64,000 bases of DNA from Sipunculus nudus. Its lineage: Eukaryota; Annelida; Sipuncula; Golfingiida; Sipunculidae. Position 1 is the first letter of the stretch, and each line of letters starts with the position of its first letter. Below, one piece after another: positions 50,028 to 62,911 of this stretch. The translations under genes were made by a program, and so were the position numbers. The notes under the pieces are model-generated. The model saw only the letters and a program-made list of their open reading frames with translations. It made no database searches and was not told the DNA's origin. The stretch covers positions 11,373,964 to 11,437,963 of the forward strand of contig CM049320.1 in NCBI GenBank assembly GCA_026874595.1. The letters run 5' to 3'.

Positions 50028-53000
50028 CTAATCTACACAGAACCTGGTGAAGATTCCTGACATATTATAAGAAATAATTTCAAGTATCATACTTATGAAG
50101 TGTAAGAAAAGTTAAATTGGTAGTTAAAAACACAAAGAAATTTAAATTTTTGCATAACAAGATTCTCTGGGTTTGACCATCAGGGTGGGCACAGAGCAAA
50201 AAAGGTTACTCAGACAGCATAGTATCTCATTGTGTATCAAAATCTAAACTTTAAAAATGCGACACCTGCTCTGTTTGGTCTGATAACACCGTTTCTGGCA
50301 CAGGACCAAGAAGCAGCCTAACGATTGATGGTGTCCCTGTGCAATCAGAAAACCGCTTTCGCATTTTTTTTTTAAATTTGGAGCTGGATGTACAGGGCGA
50401 TACCACGCTGTCATTGGTTTGACAGCAATTCTTTGCTCTGTTCCCGTCCCATATAGGTGGGACACCGTCGGTTTCTTCCATTGTAACCTCACCTTACATT
50501 GATAAAGTGTGACAAATTGCTCTCCTTCAAGGGTTAGGGTAAGTACCCATACATCTGAAACAGGCACAATTTTCTGTGACAAAGTGTGATGACAAGCTAA
50601 AGAAAAGGCAGTCCCTCAAAACCGACAGTTCCCAACCTCCCTCCCCGGCGGTCCTTTCCAAAGAATATTGTTATACAAAGCAGCGGTAACAGGCAGGAGA
50701 TCTTGAGTGTATAACCACTGCGTGAGGATCATACCCGTATGGTTGTACAAAAGTTACAATTCATTATCTAAGAAACGTCTACTGTCATAGTGTCTCGACT
50801 TAACACACGGTGCATCTGCCCCTTTCATTCAATCCCATGTTCTCACATATTATATATATATATATATATGTGTGTGTGCTTAGGGATAATTATTTTTCAT
50901 ATTCTTTATTAACAGGAATTTGTAATTTTAAAAAATATAACTTTGTGCCAAGTGTGACGAGTGCCAAGGAAATGACAAACAAAGTGTTTTTTAAATATTC
51001 TTAATCTTTTTGTTTGTTGTATTGTTATCATTAAATATACATCATTTTACTCTGCCCCAATTGAATCAAGTGTTCATGAGTTCGAATGCATAGCCTCTTC
51101 TTCGCTACGACCCTTAAGTAAGGTTTCAGTAACAAGTGTGTTTTTGTCTACCCAGAAATACAAATGAGTATCAGATCAAGTGCCATCTGCATATGGCGGG
51201 CCCTAACGACCTCAAACCGTGTGGACTCTGTAGTGTTCACTGGGAGTTACGTGTAAAATCATCTGAGTCAGTTATTGGGAGGGGGACTTTAAACATACAA
51301 TTTTAACTTTTTTAAAACATGTTTACGATTCCCTGTATTTAGCTGCCTGAATTAATCATTGTTAGTGTTATTAAATATTTAGTTTCGTAACTTTCGACAT
51401 GGAGAACTTCTATTTCCAGATTTGCTTATTAATGTAATAGTAACCAATACATAATACTAGGGGCATAATTAATGTAACTGCTTTGCATTAATCTGAATTA
51501 AGCTAGCCGTTTCTTAATGGTAAAGGTATAAAAATGGCATGTTGAGTCAAACTAAATCAGGTGTGTTGTAATATTTGCTGAAAGAAAAAAACACGAAAAC
51601 ATTCTATACAACTGGGGGTCTAACTGGCTAACTCTGCCATGCTATTTTAACTTTTCATACCTAATTGTATTTCAGTAAGTAGGTTGCGGTCCCATGAAAT
51701 ATTTTTGCGTAGTTCGTATATACCTCCTTAAGATAGTAAAATTGTGCTCAGGCAGGAAAATATACACACAGAATTAAATACTATAATGCATTATTTAAAA
51801 AGCCATTCTATACAGAACGTAAAAAACACTGTCTGTAGCACGGCGTCGAGAAATCTCTTAATTTTTGGATGTATAAGGATGGATATTGAAAGTGATAAAA
51901 CTTTTTTTAAGGTAACGGTTACTTAACCCAGGGCTCGACCTTATCTTGATATCCCCAGCATTCCCAGCAAGTTCACAAAACTGGTTGGCTTTAGACATTT
52001 AGTGGCAGGAAGACTCTTGGTTTAGGCAGTCTGTATCGTCAGTTGCGCCTCGTCAGAGAAGGAGATCTTAACGATTTTCCCCAATTTTGCTACGACTGAG
52101 GTGTGCTTGTTGTATGGATCTAAGGAATGTAAACTTGTGACAATGGCAGACAATTTTCTAGCCGTCATATGGCAGTGGGAGTTAAATAAATACCTTTTCG
52201 CCCCACTGCAGGGTCATAGTTATCACAAAGGTGTTATGAGCACAGGGTTTAATCACATTCCCGGGGGCTTGTGTGCTTAACTATTCAGTCCGCAATGTCA
52301 GCTGGTGTCACCTTTACCTTGATATTGAGCACCGACAAAATGAATTATTCAGACGGCGCCCTGCTGGGCCATTTATCAAAACAAATATCCCGAGGCTGCA
52401 TGACAATACGTAACTACAAACTATGGGACGTAGAAACGAACCTCCACTTTTTATAGATTTAACTAAATGCATGTTAGACTATATTGTTTCATTAAAAGAG
52501 ATGGGCTTTTATAACCCACATCATTTAACCCCGTAGGGTTGATATCAACTAATATGATACAAGAATATTCACCAAAAACACATGCACCAGCACTCAAGAA
52601 TAAGTCAAAACATCTTTGTTGACATACACGTATAATAAATAAGTACAAAATTTTACATTAGTAAAATTTTCATTTATATAAATAGAGCCGCCTTAGTCTC
52701 TATGACAGTGTCAACCTGTGCAGACAAGTATATTATTATAGCGTTTTTTTAGCAGATTCTGTTAATTGCATGATTCTGTGGTGCCTATGTCAGGTGCCCC
52801 TATCAGTTTTATACGTGTGATTCGGTGCATGAAATATGGACTGTACATTGCGTCTGAATAAACCCAGTATAGAACAAGGAGCATATTCAGTTCATCAGAT
52901 TACGTTATACGAAATAGATTTTTGTATCAGTAGATCACGCATTATATTCCCAAACAAAGGAATTTCATATGAAGTTTGCTAAATGTAGTTGATGTTAAAT

Positions 53001-53334
53001 TTAGATAATCGTGAACAATGTGTTTGTTCGGTTCAAGTTGATACGTTAATTTTGAAAATTGTTGCTAATATCAAATTAATAGAACAGATAACATTAAAGG
53101 ACGAAGAGGTTTCATAGTAGTGGGTCTGCTTAAGAAAATCATGATGTATTATATTCCATATTTATGGAGAAAACATACGATTCTTCAGATAATCAAACTT
53201 TCATCAGTTGAGGGTATTGCTTGATCAATTTAATTCATTTAATAAAGATTAATTGTTTCGTATAAGTTGTTTGTGTTATGACCTCTCGTTGACTAAATCT
53301 TCCTTTTCAAACGGAAGCCCTGAAGAGAAAAAAG

Positions 53335-53336
<2 letters not shown>
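50028..53336. other. Intergenic stretch, partly duplicated lectin intron
   Basis: No exon could be supported. The part next to the dead exon resembles the intron upstream of 59169. The 17-mer GGAATGTAAACTTGTGA at 52124-52140 also occurs at 60281-60297 in lectin intron 1, with weaker similarity around it. That suggests this stretch is a decayed duplicate of the lectin region. An open frame of 112 codons on the minus strand (50244-50582) has no recognisable domain and may belong to an inserted element. Confidence 0.45.
50850..50878. repeat. (TA)n(TG)n microsatellite
   Basis: A TA run of about 20 bp passes directly into TGTGTGTG. Confidence 0.9.

Positions 53337-53405
<69 letters not shown>
53337..53405. 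repeat. (AT)n microsatellite, ~69 bp
   Basis: Uninterrupted TA dinucleotides, about 100-170 bp beyond the predicted lectin stop codon on the minus strand. It would lie in the 3' untranslated region or just downstream. Confidence 0.95.
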
Positions 53406-53409
<4 letters not shown>

Positions 53410-53504
53410 CACATTTACATATATGTGCATAAAACACACTTTGCATAACAACATGGTTTTTATACATAGCATTATGCTCTCCAAAATACTTTAAAAATAT
53501 ATAG

Positions 53505-53605
53505 TTATCTGTAAAAGTTTTTATTTACCGTGAACACAAGCAATCCTAAGCAGACAACAAACGCCAGAATAAAGGTAACTGCAGTTGGGATCCATGGATT
53601 CTTAG
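53505..53605 (-). CDS. Lectin exon 6: transmembrane helix and short tail
   Basis: Acceptor TTTATCAG before CTAAGA; the frame continues from exon 5. The translation starts AKNPW, then a 20-residue hydrophobic span (IPTAVTFILAFVVCLGLLVF), then TVNKNFYR and TAA (53507-53505). A possible donor (TTCACG before GTAAAT, after 53529) would allow splicing to a longer cytoplasmic tail, but no later exon was recognised. No AATAAA signal was obvious close downstream. Confidence 0.75.
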
Positions 53606-56600
53606 CTGATAAATAAAACAGAAGAACCTAAATTTTACATTTGCTATTTAAATTCACCTCCTCTATAAAGAACCGATTATTTACTGCACAACGCGAGCCA
53701 GATATGCTTATTCCTAGAAATAGCTCGTAAACCAAAAAAAAAAAAAAGATTATAGTTCAACCTATGACAATACAAATATCGACAAAGTTTACTCTTAATC
53801 TGAAAAATACTATTGCACTAAGTACCATTGCAGCTACTGATTATACTTGTTTCGTTTTTACATATTATTTTGGCAATGGTGTGAAATATGTGCATTGTCC
53901 GTTAATTATTTGCAAAAGCATCGTTTGATCATGTTCTGAAAATATCCGCTTTTTTACCCGCATGATTTGGTTCTGTCCAGCTGGTGAGTGGGATTTGCTC
54001 ATATTTTTTTAGTACAGATTCATACTACAAAATAACGAAACGAACAAGAAAAATATTGATCTTTACCTTCACCACAGATTTGTCCCCCATTTTGTTTACC
54101 TTAAAAGCAAATGTTGATGTTAGAACAACGGCAATGGGTTATAAATCATGCGCAAAGACAATATAAAAAAATAATTATAAGATAAAGCTTTACATAGAAA
54201 CACTGTAAAGCATATCAAATCTTTTATAATATAATTAAATTAATTGAAAGAAAATGTTTAAATCAATAGTTACGCGTTGCTTATAATCGATTAAAAATCT
54301 ATTCGCATTATACAACGAAGCACTTTTTACCTGCTACACAAATGAAGTCATGATGTGCCGTACAGTTTGTTACTTTCAACTTCATTGTGTTCGCCTCCAG
54401 AACAACGCAGTTTCCAAAGTCTGTGGGTTCACCCGTTTTCCAGTGAAGTATTTTCATGTCATTTTCTATGTAAGATATGAACATCATTTATAATTCTGGA
54501 ATATGATAAATTTTCAAGAAGAAATTCCCCTGAAAAGCAATGTTTAAAGGCTGGTATGCCCACATGTATGCAACGTGCATATTCGTGACAGTCATGATTA
54601 TTTGAGGTACCGCCAGGTGTGCTACTCTCTTATTGAATCATGGCGGTTTAAGGGGATGCAGGGGGACGCCTTGTTCCCATTTTTGACTGAAACAATATGG
54701 GAATCAAAACAAAAAGCCCTTTATACTGAAAAACAGAGCAGATTTACACCTCGATTTATATTAAACCACCCAAGAATACGCCATAACAACCGAAATTGTC
54801 CATGTCTGTACATTATGTAAGACTGAAATCCTCTTCCAACTCTCCCCCTCCCTCTGCCCTCTCACCCTTCCAAATCCTGTATCTGCCCATGTGAAAAATT
54901 CATATTTCTTTATTCAACAATTCAGTCTTCCAACAGGTATTTATCATGTGACTAGTAGTACATTATGTGTCTGATTGATTTTATTTTTTCTTTAATCGCC
55001 GAATTCATCTTATTATGCATTAAGGTGAGTTTCCGTCTTCAAATGAAAGCTTCATCTACCCCCATCAGTTCTGACCGGTCAAGGTTTCAAGAGCTTATGG
55101 GTTCAATTTGAACTCGACATTGACTTTTACATGAGTTTCAAAAGTACTTAAAATTAAGATTACCGTAAAGGTCAAGGTCTCCGGTGTCCCAGCCAGTCCT
55201 TTTGAATCCAAGCCATGTGACATTAATGATATCATCTCTTAAATTGAATCTGTGATATGTTCTTTCTAGGTAGGCGATACTGGCCGGCCCAACCAGGTCA
55301 GCTCTCTCGTCCATTGAACGGCATGCATTCCTGGCATTATCCCAGCCGTGTTCTATGTTTAGGAATACGAACAAATGATCACGCCTGTAACAGTGGGCAG
55401 CCTGAGTCTCGGGACACGCGGCATCTCCTTAAATAAAATAAAAAGAAAATCAGGAAAAATCAAAACAAAACTCTTTCATTCAAACTAGTTAAAAATATCA
55501 AGTTATACAATTGATAGATCACTTGAATTAAGATTGTATCAAAGCTTAAATGAAACGATTTGGCCAAAAATCACAAAAAAAGTAGCTTTTCCAGTAGTAT
55601 ATACCTTAAACTAACATTTGATACATAATGTCCGACCATATTCATTAGAAACTAATGATAAAACCAAAATATACTGCAGAGATCACGCTGTTTACGGAAT
55701 CTGACGAGGTCAGTGCTGCAGCACTCAGCAGCTGGGCTGGCACGACGTGTGACGTCAGACCAGACAAACACGGTCACTCAGTCGTGCGGGGGGCTGGTCA
55801 CTGTTCAAGTGTCAGCAGGCAGAAGCTCCGGTCTAGTATCCCTGAAATGGCTAGCTTTCTTGTAGATTAGGACGAATTCAACAAAGCTCAAAAAAAGCGG
55901 TATCCCTTCGCAATTTACGACGCAAAATAGACCCGCCGTGAACAATTTTCTATTTCTTCTGTAGCCCTAGCTCCCGTGTTCTCTTACTAAGCTACGCTGT
56001 GCGAGAGCCCTAGAAAATGATTTGAGAAACCTTGAGACATTCCACATGAGATTTAAATTCTTGTATCTCGTCTGAAAATGTCGTATTAATTATGAAATAA
56101 AAATGTTCTTATTAAATGCGCATATAACATACCACTTAGACAGTGTTTGTCAACTTTAAACGTTGATTAGAAGAACGGTGATACGCGGGGAAAGATATCT
56201 GCTTTTGGTCCCCCCCCCCCGCCACGGTTTGCCGGCAGCCGCCTATGTACCCAGTAGGTACGGGCCATGTTGGCTCAGCGAGCAAAGGTCATGTAGTTCA
56301 TTGTTTCAGACAGTTTCAAGCGCCAGGCTTGCAAAATTAAAATAAAAACATATATTTAGCCGAATTTCTTGGTCATTCGAATAAAGTACTATATCTTCCT
56401 TATAGATTACTTAAGTTTCCTTGTCAAAAACGCAATATTTGATTTTACACGATCTTTTCCCTACAAGGGTTTTAAGTTCTCTTGTCTACTGTGAAGCTTT
56501 TTATGCAGCGATATTCAGGATCCTGGATACCGCCGCATATAATGCAGTTATTACTTTTGTTGTGTCTGCGAATCAATTAAATGCATGTCTCGCCCTTTGA

Positions 56601-59600
56601 AGAGAGCGATTTTTTGGAACACCAATTGATGCGTGATGAAATGCAGCGGTAACCTATAGTACACATAATATAAGCAGGCATAAGACCGCGGCATTCGGCT
56701 AATTCTTATGTGAGCGAGCCTCATTGAACGATGTATAAATTGACAGGTCCTTGCTGCACAAGTTTCCAGGAAAAGCTAATTATTATTGACCCTGTGACAC
56801 TGATCCACAAGCCCATTGGCTGACATTGCATCGACGTCATTTGACCTAAGCGTTCACCTCGACCTTATTTGAATAGACGTCACTGACCTCCGACCCCGCT
56901 GGTCGTTGTGATTTTGCACTGACAAAAAAGTTCCGGCTTGGGTCGACTGCACTGGACATATGAAAGCTTCCAAAGATGTGAATCAGAAAGCGTAATATTT
57001 GTAATCACTGTAGCGAAGTAAATTTTCCACACAATAAACGGGCTGTATGTACTTTCGTTGTGCCCTTTTTTACCGTTTCATCCAAATCATTACCAGGTCT
57101 AACAATGTGCCGTCAATTTCAATCTTATACATCATCAGTGACAATACAACATTCCAAGTCCGTCGAATTCCCGATAAAGTTTTCATCGGAAAAATGCGTT
57201 GAAAAAAATAGAAATAATTAATGTGATGTCTTCTACCCCTATTATCTGGTCCACGTTTCCGGGTATTTCGTTTTGTTCCAGATGATGACATGCCCACATA
57301 TGCATGCCCTCCCGTGTAACCGAGACGGGGACGCCCTGAAAGGTCCCGCGCAAATATCAGGGGAAAAAAGTATTTATGTTTTGAATTATATTTTGAAAGT
57401 TAACCGTTTTGTTATAAAAATATAACAACAGCCCATATGAATAAACCTCTCAAATGAACTTGTTTCTATAAAGCAGACTGAGTGACGCAGTGTTATAGGG
57501 TGTACATAGTATCGATATCAGCAGCACACCGTGTTGTTAACTGTCTACCTAACTGTCTTCACAGCATATTTATATAGACTTTTACTCTTTTGTGGAAAAT
57601 GCAAACATTTATAAAAGAAATACGATGAAAATATAGTATATATAGTGTATTCCATGCGAAGTGAATAGGTATGTTTTAAGGTATCAAGAACCGCAAGTTT
57701 TTCCGGGAAAAGAACAAAGACGGTCAGTCGTGACACGCGTGTAACCACAGTGAGAGTCCAGTGCTGCTGCAGCCTGGCACTGAGCTGTTTGTCTGCTTTG
57801 ACGTCATAGGTCATTCAGGCGATGAGTCCAGCCGAATGGCCATTTGAATACAACGGTCACTTCTGGACAGTACAAAACCTCAAAATATACATTATTAAAA
57901 GAATATTTTGAACAAGTTATCAAACGTTTAGGGGTAATAATTGTTTCATTTGATATTTAATGTAATTTGTGATAATGCTTCTGCGATGGACAGGAGAGGC
58001 ATATGCGAGCCGCATTTAGAGACCTCACCCATCCCGCAAATTAAAAGTGCCCAATCAACTGTTTTTTGAAAATGAATTTATGTGTTTTCTGGCTTTCTCT
58101 GTGTTAATTTTAATGATCTAAGGGTGATTTTTGTTGTGAAAAGTTCTTATAAGGCCTTCGTAAAGGATCTTTGTACTTGTTTATCAACAATATGTTTGAA
58201 ACAAAGCAATGTTGACAAACGGGGAAAAAAATGTAACCTAAGGTTGTAGGTTGCATGTATGCAGAGATAGAAAGGTCACCTTTTGCAAAACGCCATTTGC
58301 AAAGCTCTGGCTTGCTAACAGATGTCCTTGTTTAATTTATTTTGATTATTTTAGCGGGCCTCCAGAAATTCTAAACACGTTGATATAAACAAAACATGCA
58401 GCCCTTGTGTGGTGATATCCACGTTTTCTGGCCCAATATTATGAAAGCTCTAAGGGATTACCTTCAGTTTGATAATGGTCAGATAGGTGATTGGGCCCCA
58501 TTAAGTGCTCTGAACCAGTGAGTAGCAGTTTGCCCTTCTATGGTGAGCTCACCTCAAGGTTTTGTAGTTGTGTTAAGCAATATCCAGCTGGCAGATGCAG
58601 CCAGTGAAGTGGGTATTATATGGGTACAGACAATCATTATGGTGCATTTATTGCATATTATGTTATATATGAGACTAGACTCAAATATAGGCCTACATTG
58701 GCAAACGGTAAAAATATACAACGCTATGACCAGGGGCAGCTGTACAACGTCATGACCAGTGTTCACTAAAAAGGGCAAAATGATCTAAAAATTTAGAGAA
58801 TTCAGATTATACTTTAATACACAATAATCTTTCTTCAGAAAATATAAAAATTAGCTTGTCGTTGTTAGAATAACCATGGCTTTTACCCCATAAATTCGAA
58901 CTAAGATATCATATTGTACCCCCCCCCCCCCGACCCTCTCTGGTGAACATTTTTTTGGCCCGTTTGCCCTCGCAGAGCTCTCATAGACACAACCCCTGCA
59001 GACTATCCTATATGACTTATGGAAGACAATCCGGGCTTACCTGGTAGCTGACAGATATACTTGAATTTCCGGTAACAATCTGCAGGTTCAAACCTTTTAT
59101 TTTGCAGGTTGAACAATCCACATCTTTTCATATTTGTCTGTTCCCATTTTTCATTGATTTCATAGACAACTAAAAAAGACAAACACTGATATAGGTTACT
59201 GACATATTGCAGTGAATATTTTATAAGGTATCATAAAAAAAGGAAAAAGGAATGGTCAGTGACACTATACAAAAACAAAACACGAAGACATTGAAATTTA
59301 GTTTTTAGTAATTTTATAATGTTATTATTTTATATTTTCCTGTGCCTTAACGAACATTTTTTTATTAATTGATCATATCATATGCTCTAAAATACCACAG
59401 GTCACTAAATACAGAGTGCGGAAATAACAAAAGAATAAACATATTTTAAACATTAATGATAATATTGAATTATTTAATAACATACTTACTTGGGGCATCT
59501 TTTAACACCCATCTAAACTTGTTCTGCCTGAACAGCCGTAGCCAAATGGTAGAGCTTTTATTTAGTTCTTCTCCGTTTATCTGCCAGGGAGTGGGCAAGG

Positions 59601-62600
59601 TGAGACCTCGTGACATGCACGTAGCATAGGCGTCAATGTTACTACCTCTAAGTAGCTTAGCGTCACCTGAAAGTAAAATAAAGGTTCATAAAAAAGGGCA
59701 CAGGTATGTCATTTCCCAAAATGAAAATAAAGCAGGTACGGTAAAAATATGTATTAAATTTGATCCATGCGAATTTCCTAAAAAAAATGATAGCTATTTA
59801 TATCCAATTCAATTGCTTCAAGGCAAATAAAAGCATCTAAATTTCCAAATGATATGATGCGTTAAATCTATGTGTAAGCTAAACAGTTTCTATCCAAACC
59901 TTCTATTCTTGCACATATTATAAGCAAATATATATATAATGGTTATTTTGCCCATATTTCCGGACGTAAATTGCGCTTATCCTTATTTGGATATCCTCTT
60001 ACCTCCGAACACAAGTCCCACAAGTCTGTAGTGTTTAACACTTTCACTTAGAAAATATTACTTGCTTTTACACATGAACGGTTGACTTTATTGTTGCAAA
60101 ACTATAGAAACCTTAGAAGGATATGTCTTGTCCTCCGCACAGATAAACCTCCAGTTCTATGATACCGATAGATGATATGGCTTTTTTTAATTTTTATACA
60201 AAAACGTTCTTCAGGTTTGCATGTTTTACGACTTTCTTTTCCTATACCGCGATTTGGTCGTACTCGTTACATGACTGTGAGGAATGTAAACTTGTGAATA
60301 TGACAAACGATTGTCTTACCTTCATGCCAGTTGGGGATTATTCAAAATAAGCGACACTGCATGTTCAATTAATCTAGGGCGTCACTCAACGCCTTGAGAG
60401 CTTCAAAACTATTTCAGTCAGAACTATCAGTTAATTCATCGATCTACTTGGTCTGACGTAAGTGGTGACAAAATGCTAGTCTATTTAATAAGCTACAATT
60501 AATGCGACGCACAAGGAGAACCTTCGGTAAACTCAGTTTAATTACTCTCTCCGACTGAAGAAATTCTTACATCTAATACCCACTTATAAGATGTGAGACC
60601 AGCGAAATATAGGAGTATACAAAAATTTCAAAAAGCCTTGGTAGGTATACACTTTTTAGACATTGTGACAATATATGCATAATTATATAGGGATCGGCTT
60701 TGGTTTCAACACCATTCAATTCCTACATGGACAGGTAAATTATGGTAACCCTTTTTTCGCAGACTCTGTTTGTTGCACAAATCTCAAAGTTCTTATGTCC
60801 CTTCGTCAGATGCTTATATATTTTGCACGGGATTCAGAGACCAAAAATACAATAAATTTCTTGCCATTATCCTTATCGTAGAGAAGCACATTACAATCGT
60901 CACATAGTTTGAACATCTTCGTTTTGGCATCCCTTATGGTCAATCAATCAATCGTGCTTACCTTTCCCCACATAAGAATCTTAAGTCTGATCCCATACAT
61001 TTTCTAAATGTAGTTTATTATTATTGACATCTGAGAAACGCAAATATTACCGGCTCAGTTTGAAGCATTTGATTGGAGAACATAGTTGAAAAACAGGTAG
61101 CCTCATTTGCAAAAGTAAAGCTATTTGGAGCATCTTACTCAGATTGCTCTTGTTTCCCTGTCGGGTTTGCAAGAAGTGTACAACTAGCCACATATCTTCA
61201 AGTATATATGTACTCGTATTGCTTATGTACATGTACCGTGCTGTTATATCCCGGGCAGTCAAAAAGCTGTGACCGGTTTGATGGATTGAGAACTGTCATT
61301 ATTCATATGATCATTTTCATGATATGAACTGATACTGACACCAGCTGATCAAACTCCGAACAATCAAACGTCGATCCATGGTTGCAATGTTGTGGATCAC
61401 TGGTATCAATGTAAAACATTTTATGTAGAAGATAAATTAAAATAAGAAATTTTCAGTGAGAGAGAGAAAAGAGAGGAGTAAAACACTATAGTCCCTTAAA
61501 GCACGTTTTTCGTTTTCGCAATTATTTTTTTTTTTGCGAATCAAAGAACGCCGAAACTGTTTGACCTTAGAGCAGAAAGATAAAAAAGCGTAATTAACTG
61601 TTATGGAAATAAAAGCAAACCTTGTGTCATTTTCCTGTAAACAATTCAAAACCATTTTATGAGTAACTAGTCTATTCTGTAACGACATCTTGCCACGAAT
61701 CTGTGAAATAGGTATATCAGGGAATAGTGATGACTTCATAATAGACGTGACAAACTAAAGAGGCACAAACATTCACGGGACCAATAATCAAGAGCTGCCG
61801 ACCTCTGTTTTCTGTTAGACGTATTCTCCTCGTGTACGCGCTTCACTGTTACGTCACATTATTTTATATCTATATAAAAGGAGGATAAACAATGGCCACT
61901 TATTAGGGACCCCATGAACCTCGGATATATATGGGACCCGTCAACCAGGCCGTAAAGTAAATTATATTTATATCGTGTGTAGGTAAGGTACCAAAAATTA
62001 CGCGTTTGCCATTTTATGCCATTGGAGGAAATTTTGTTTGGCAGTTTTGTTTTCTGTAGAGATAATCGCGAAAAATCAGGTGGACAGAGGGTGTGGAGCG
62101 GACTATAGTTTATTTACATGTCTTCGTGACTCCACATATCTTTACCACCAGGACAACGTAAATCAAGTTATTAATTTATGGTCCACATTTTGTTTGAACG
62201 GCTTTGATCAGACAACAATCAAGCAAAAATGGTCAAACAACTAATACTTTTGAACCATATCACGTGGGTGTTGAATCATAATATTAGGTCCTTGTATACA
62301 CTGGTTAAGCCCAAATGTTCGTCAATGGATAAAGAAAGCATAGAACACAATACACAGTTAAACTTTCCTGGAGGGTATTTCTGGGAAGTAACAGGGGAAA
62401 TCCTAGTAATCATGCGTCCCTTCGCTTCTGTAACGAAGTGATACAAATATAACATTGTAATCTGTTACATTTAGAAATATGTTTTTTTTTTTTTTTTTTT
62501 TTTTGTCATGGGTGCCTGAAGCTTAAAGGTTACACAGGCCCTTCAGATACAGTACAAATCTGTCTTTGTCTTAGAAAATACAAAACTGATGGTCTAATCT

Positions 62601-62859
62601 GGTTTACTGATTTTGAAGAGTTCGAAATATGCAAATATCTGACGAACAAGACATTCAAGGCTATACAGTACATAAGTTACGTTTAAATATCCGAATATCA
62701 ATCAAGTCTTTTCCTAAAATTTAAGTTTTCTCTGTTTTAGGCCACAGATAAATATTTCATTAGCTGGTACATTCTGGACATAGGCTATAAATGGCTGATA
62801 AGACATGAAAACTGTTTTTAAAAATGCTTAAATGGGTCATTCACTGTGTAGCTGTGGCT

Positions 62860-62911
<52 letters not shown>

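Larger units (their letters stand above)
62118..62830. repeat. Duplicated 5' block of the lectin gene (partner 62936-63410)
   Basis: Similarity goes well beyond the exon. It includes the shared ATACAAATATAACATTGTA (62441-62459 and 63259-63277) and ATATTTCATTAGCT (near 62753 and 63340). The pair covers several hundred bp upstream of the start codon, so the promoter region was copied too. The left copy is longer because of a later insertion (62482-62631). Confidence 0.8.

Noticed and set aside
50525-50545. TTAGGG telomere-like hexamer
   Set aside because: Only one copy is present, so there is no telomeric array.
50244-50582. 112-codon minus-strand open frame with a second overlapping frame
   Set aside because: No recognisable domain. 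It sits where a lectin N-terminal-half exon would be expected but does not resemble one; probably an inserted element or chance.
53293-53484. 63-codon minus-strand open frame with an Ile-Tyr run
   Set aside because: It is the translation of the (AT)n microsatellite.
54575-54820. 81-codon plus-strand open frame
   Set aside because: It lies inside lectin intron 4 on the opposite strand, with no domain resemblance.
57070-57814. Two minus-strand open frames of 75 and 89 codons in intron 3
   Set aside because: No lectin-like cysteine pattern, no splice borders in phase 1, and no family recognised.
59994-60040. Possible micro-exon with donor GGAG before GTAAGA
   Set aside because: The open stretch is 44 bp and would break the phase-1 pattern between exons 1 and 2.
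60948-61010. Possible extra lectin exon with donor AAAG before GTAAGC
   Set aside because: Between the acceptor ACATTTAG and this donor the phase needed by the gene gives a stop codon (TAA). An alternative first exon starting at an internal ATG cannot be excluded but has no signal peptide.
61871-61880. Plus-strand TATA-box match TATATAAAAG
   Set aside because: The nearest downstream ATG (61892) opens only four codons before TAG, and no plus-strand gene is seen.
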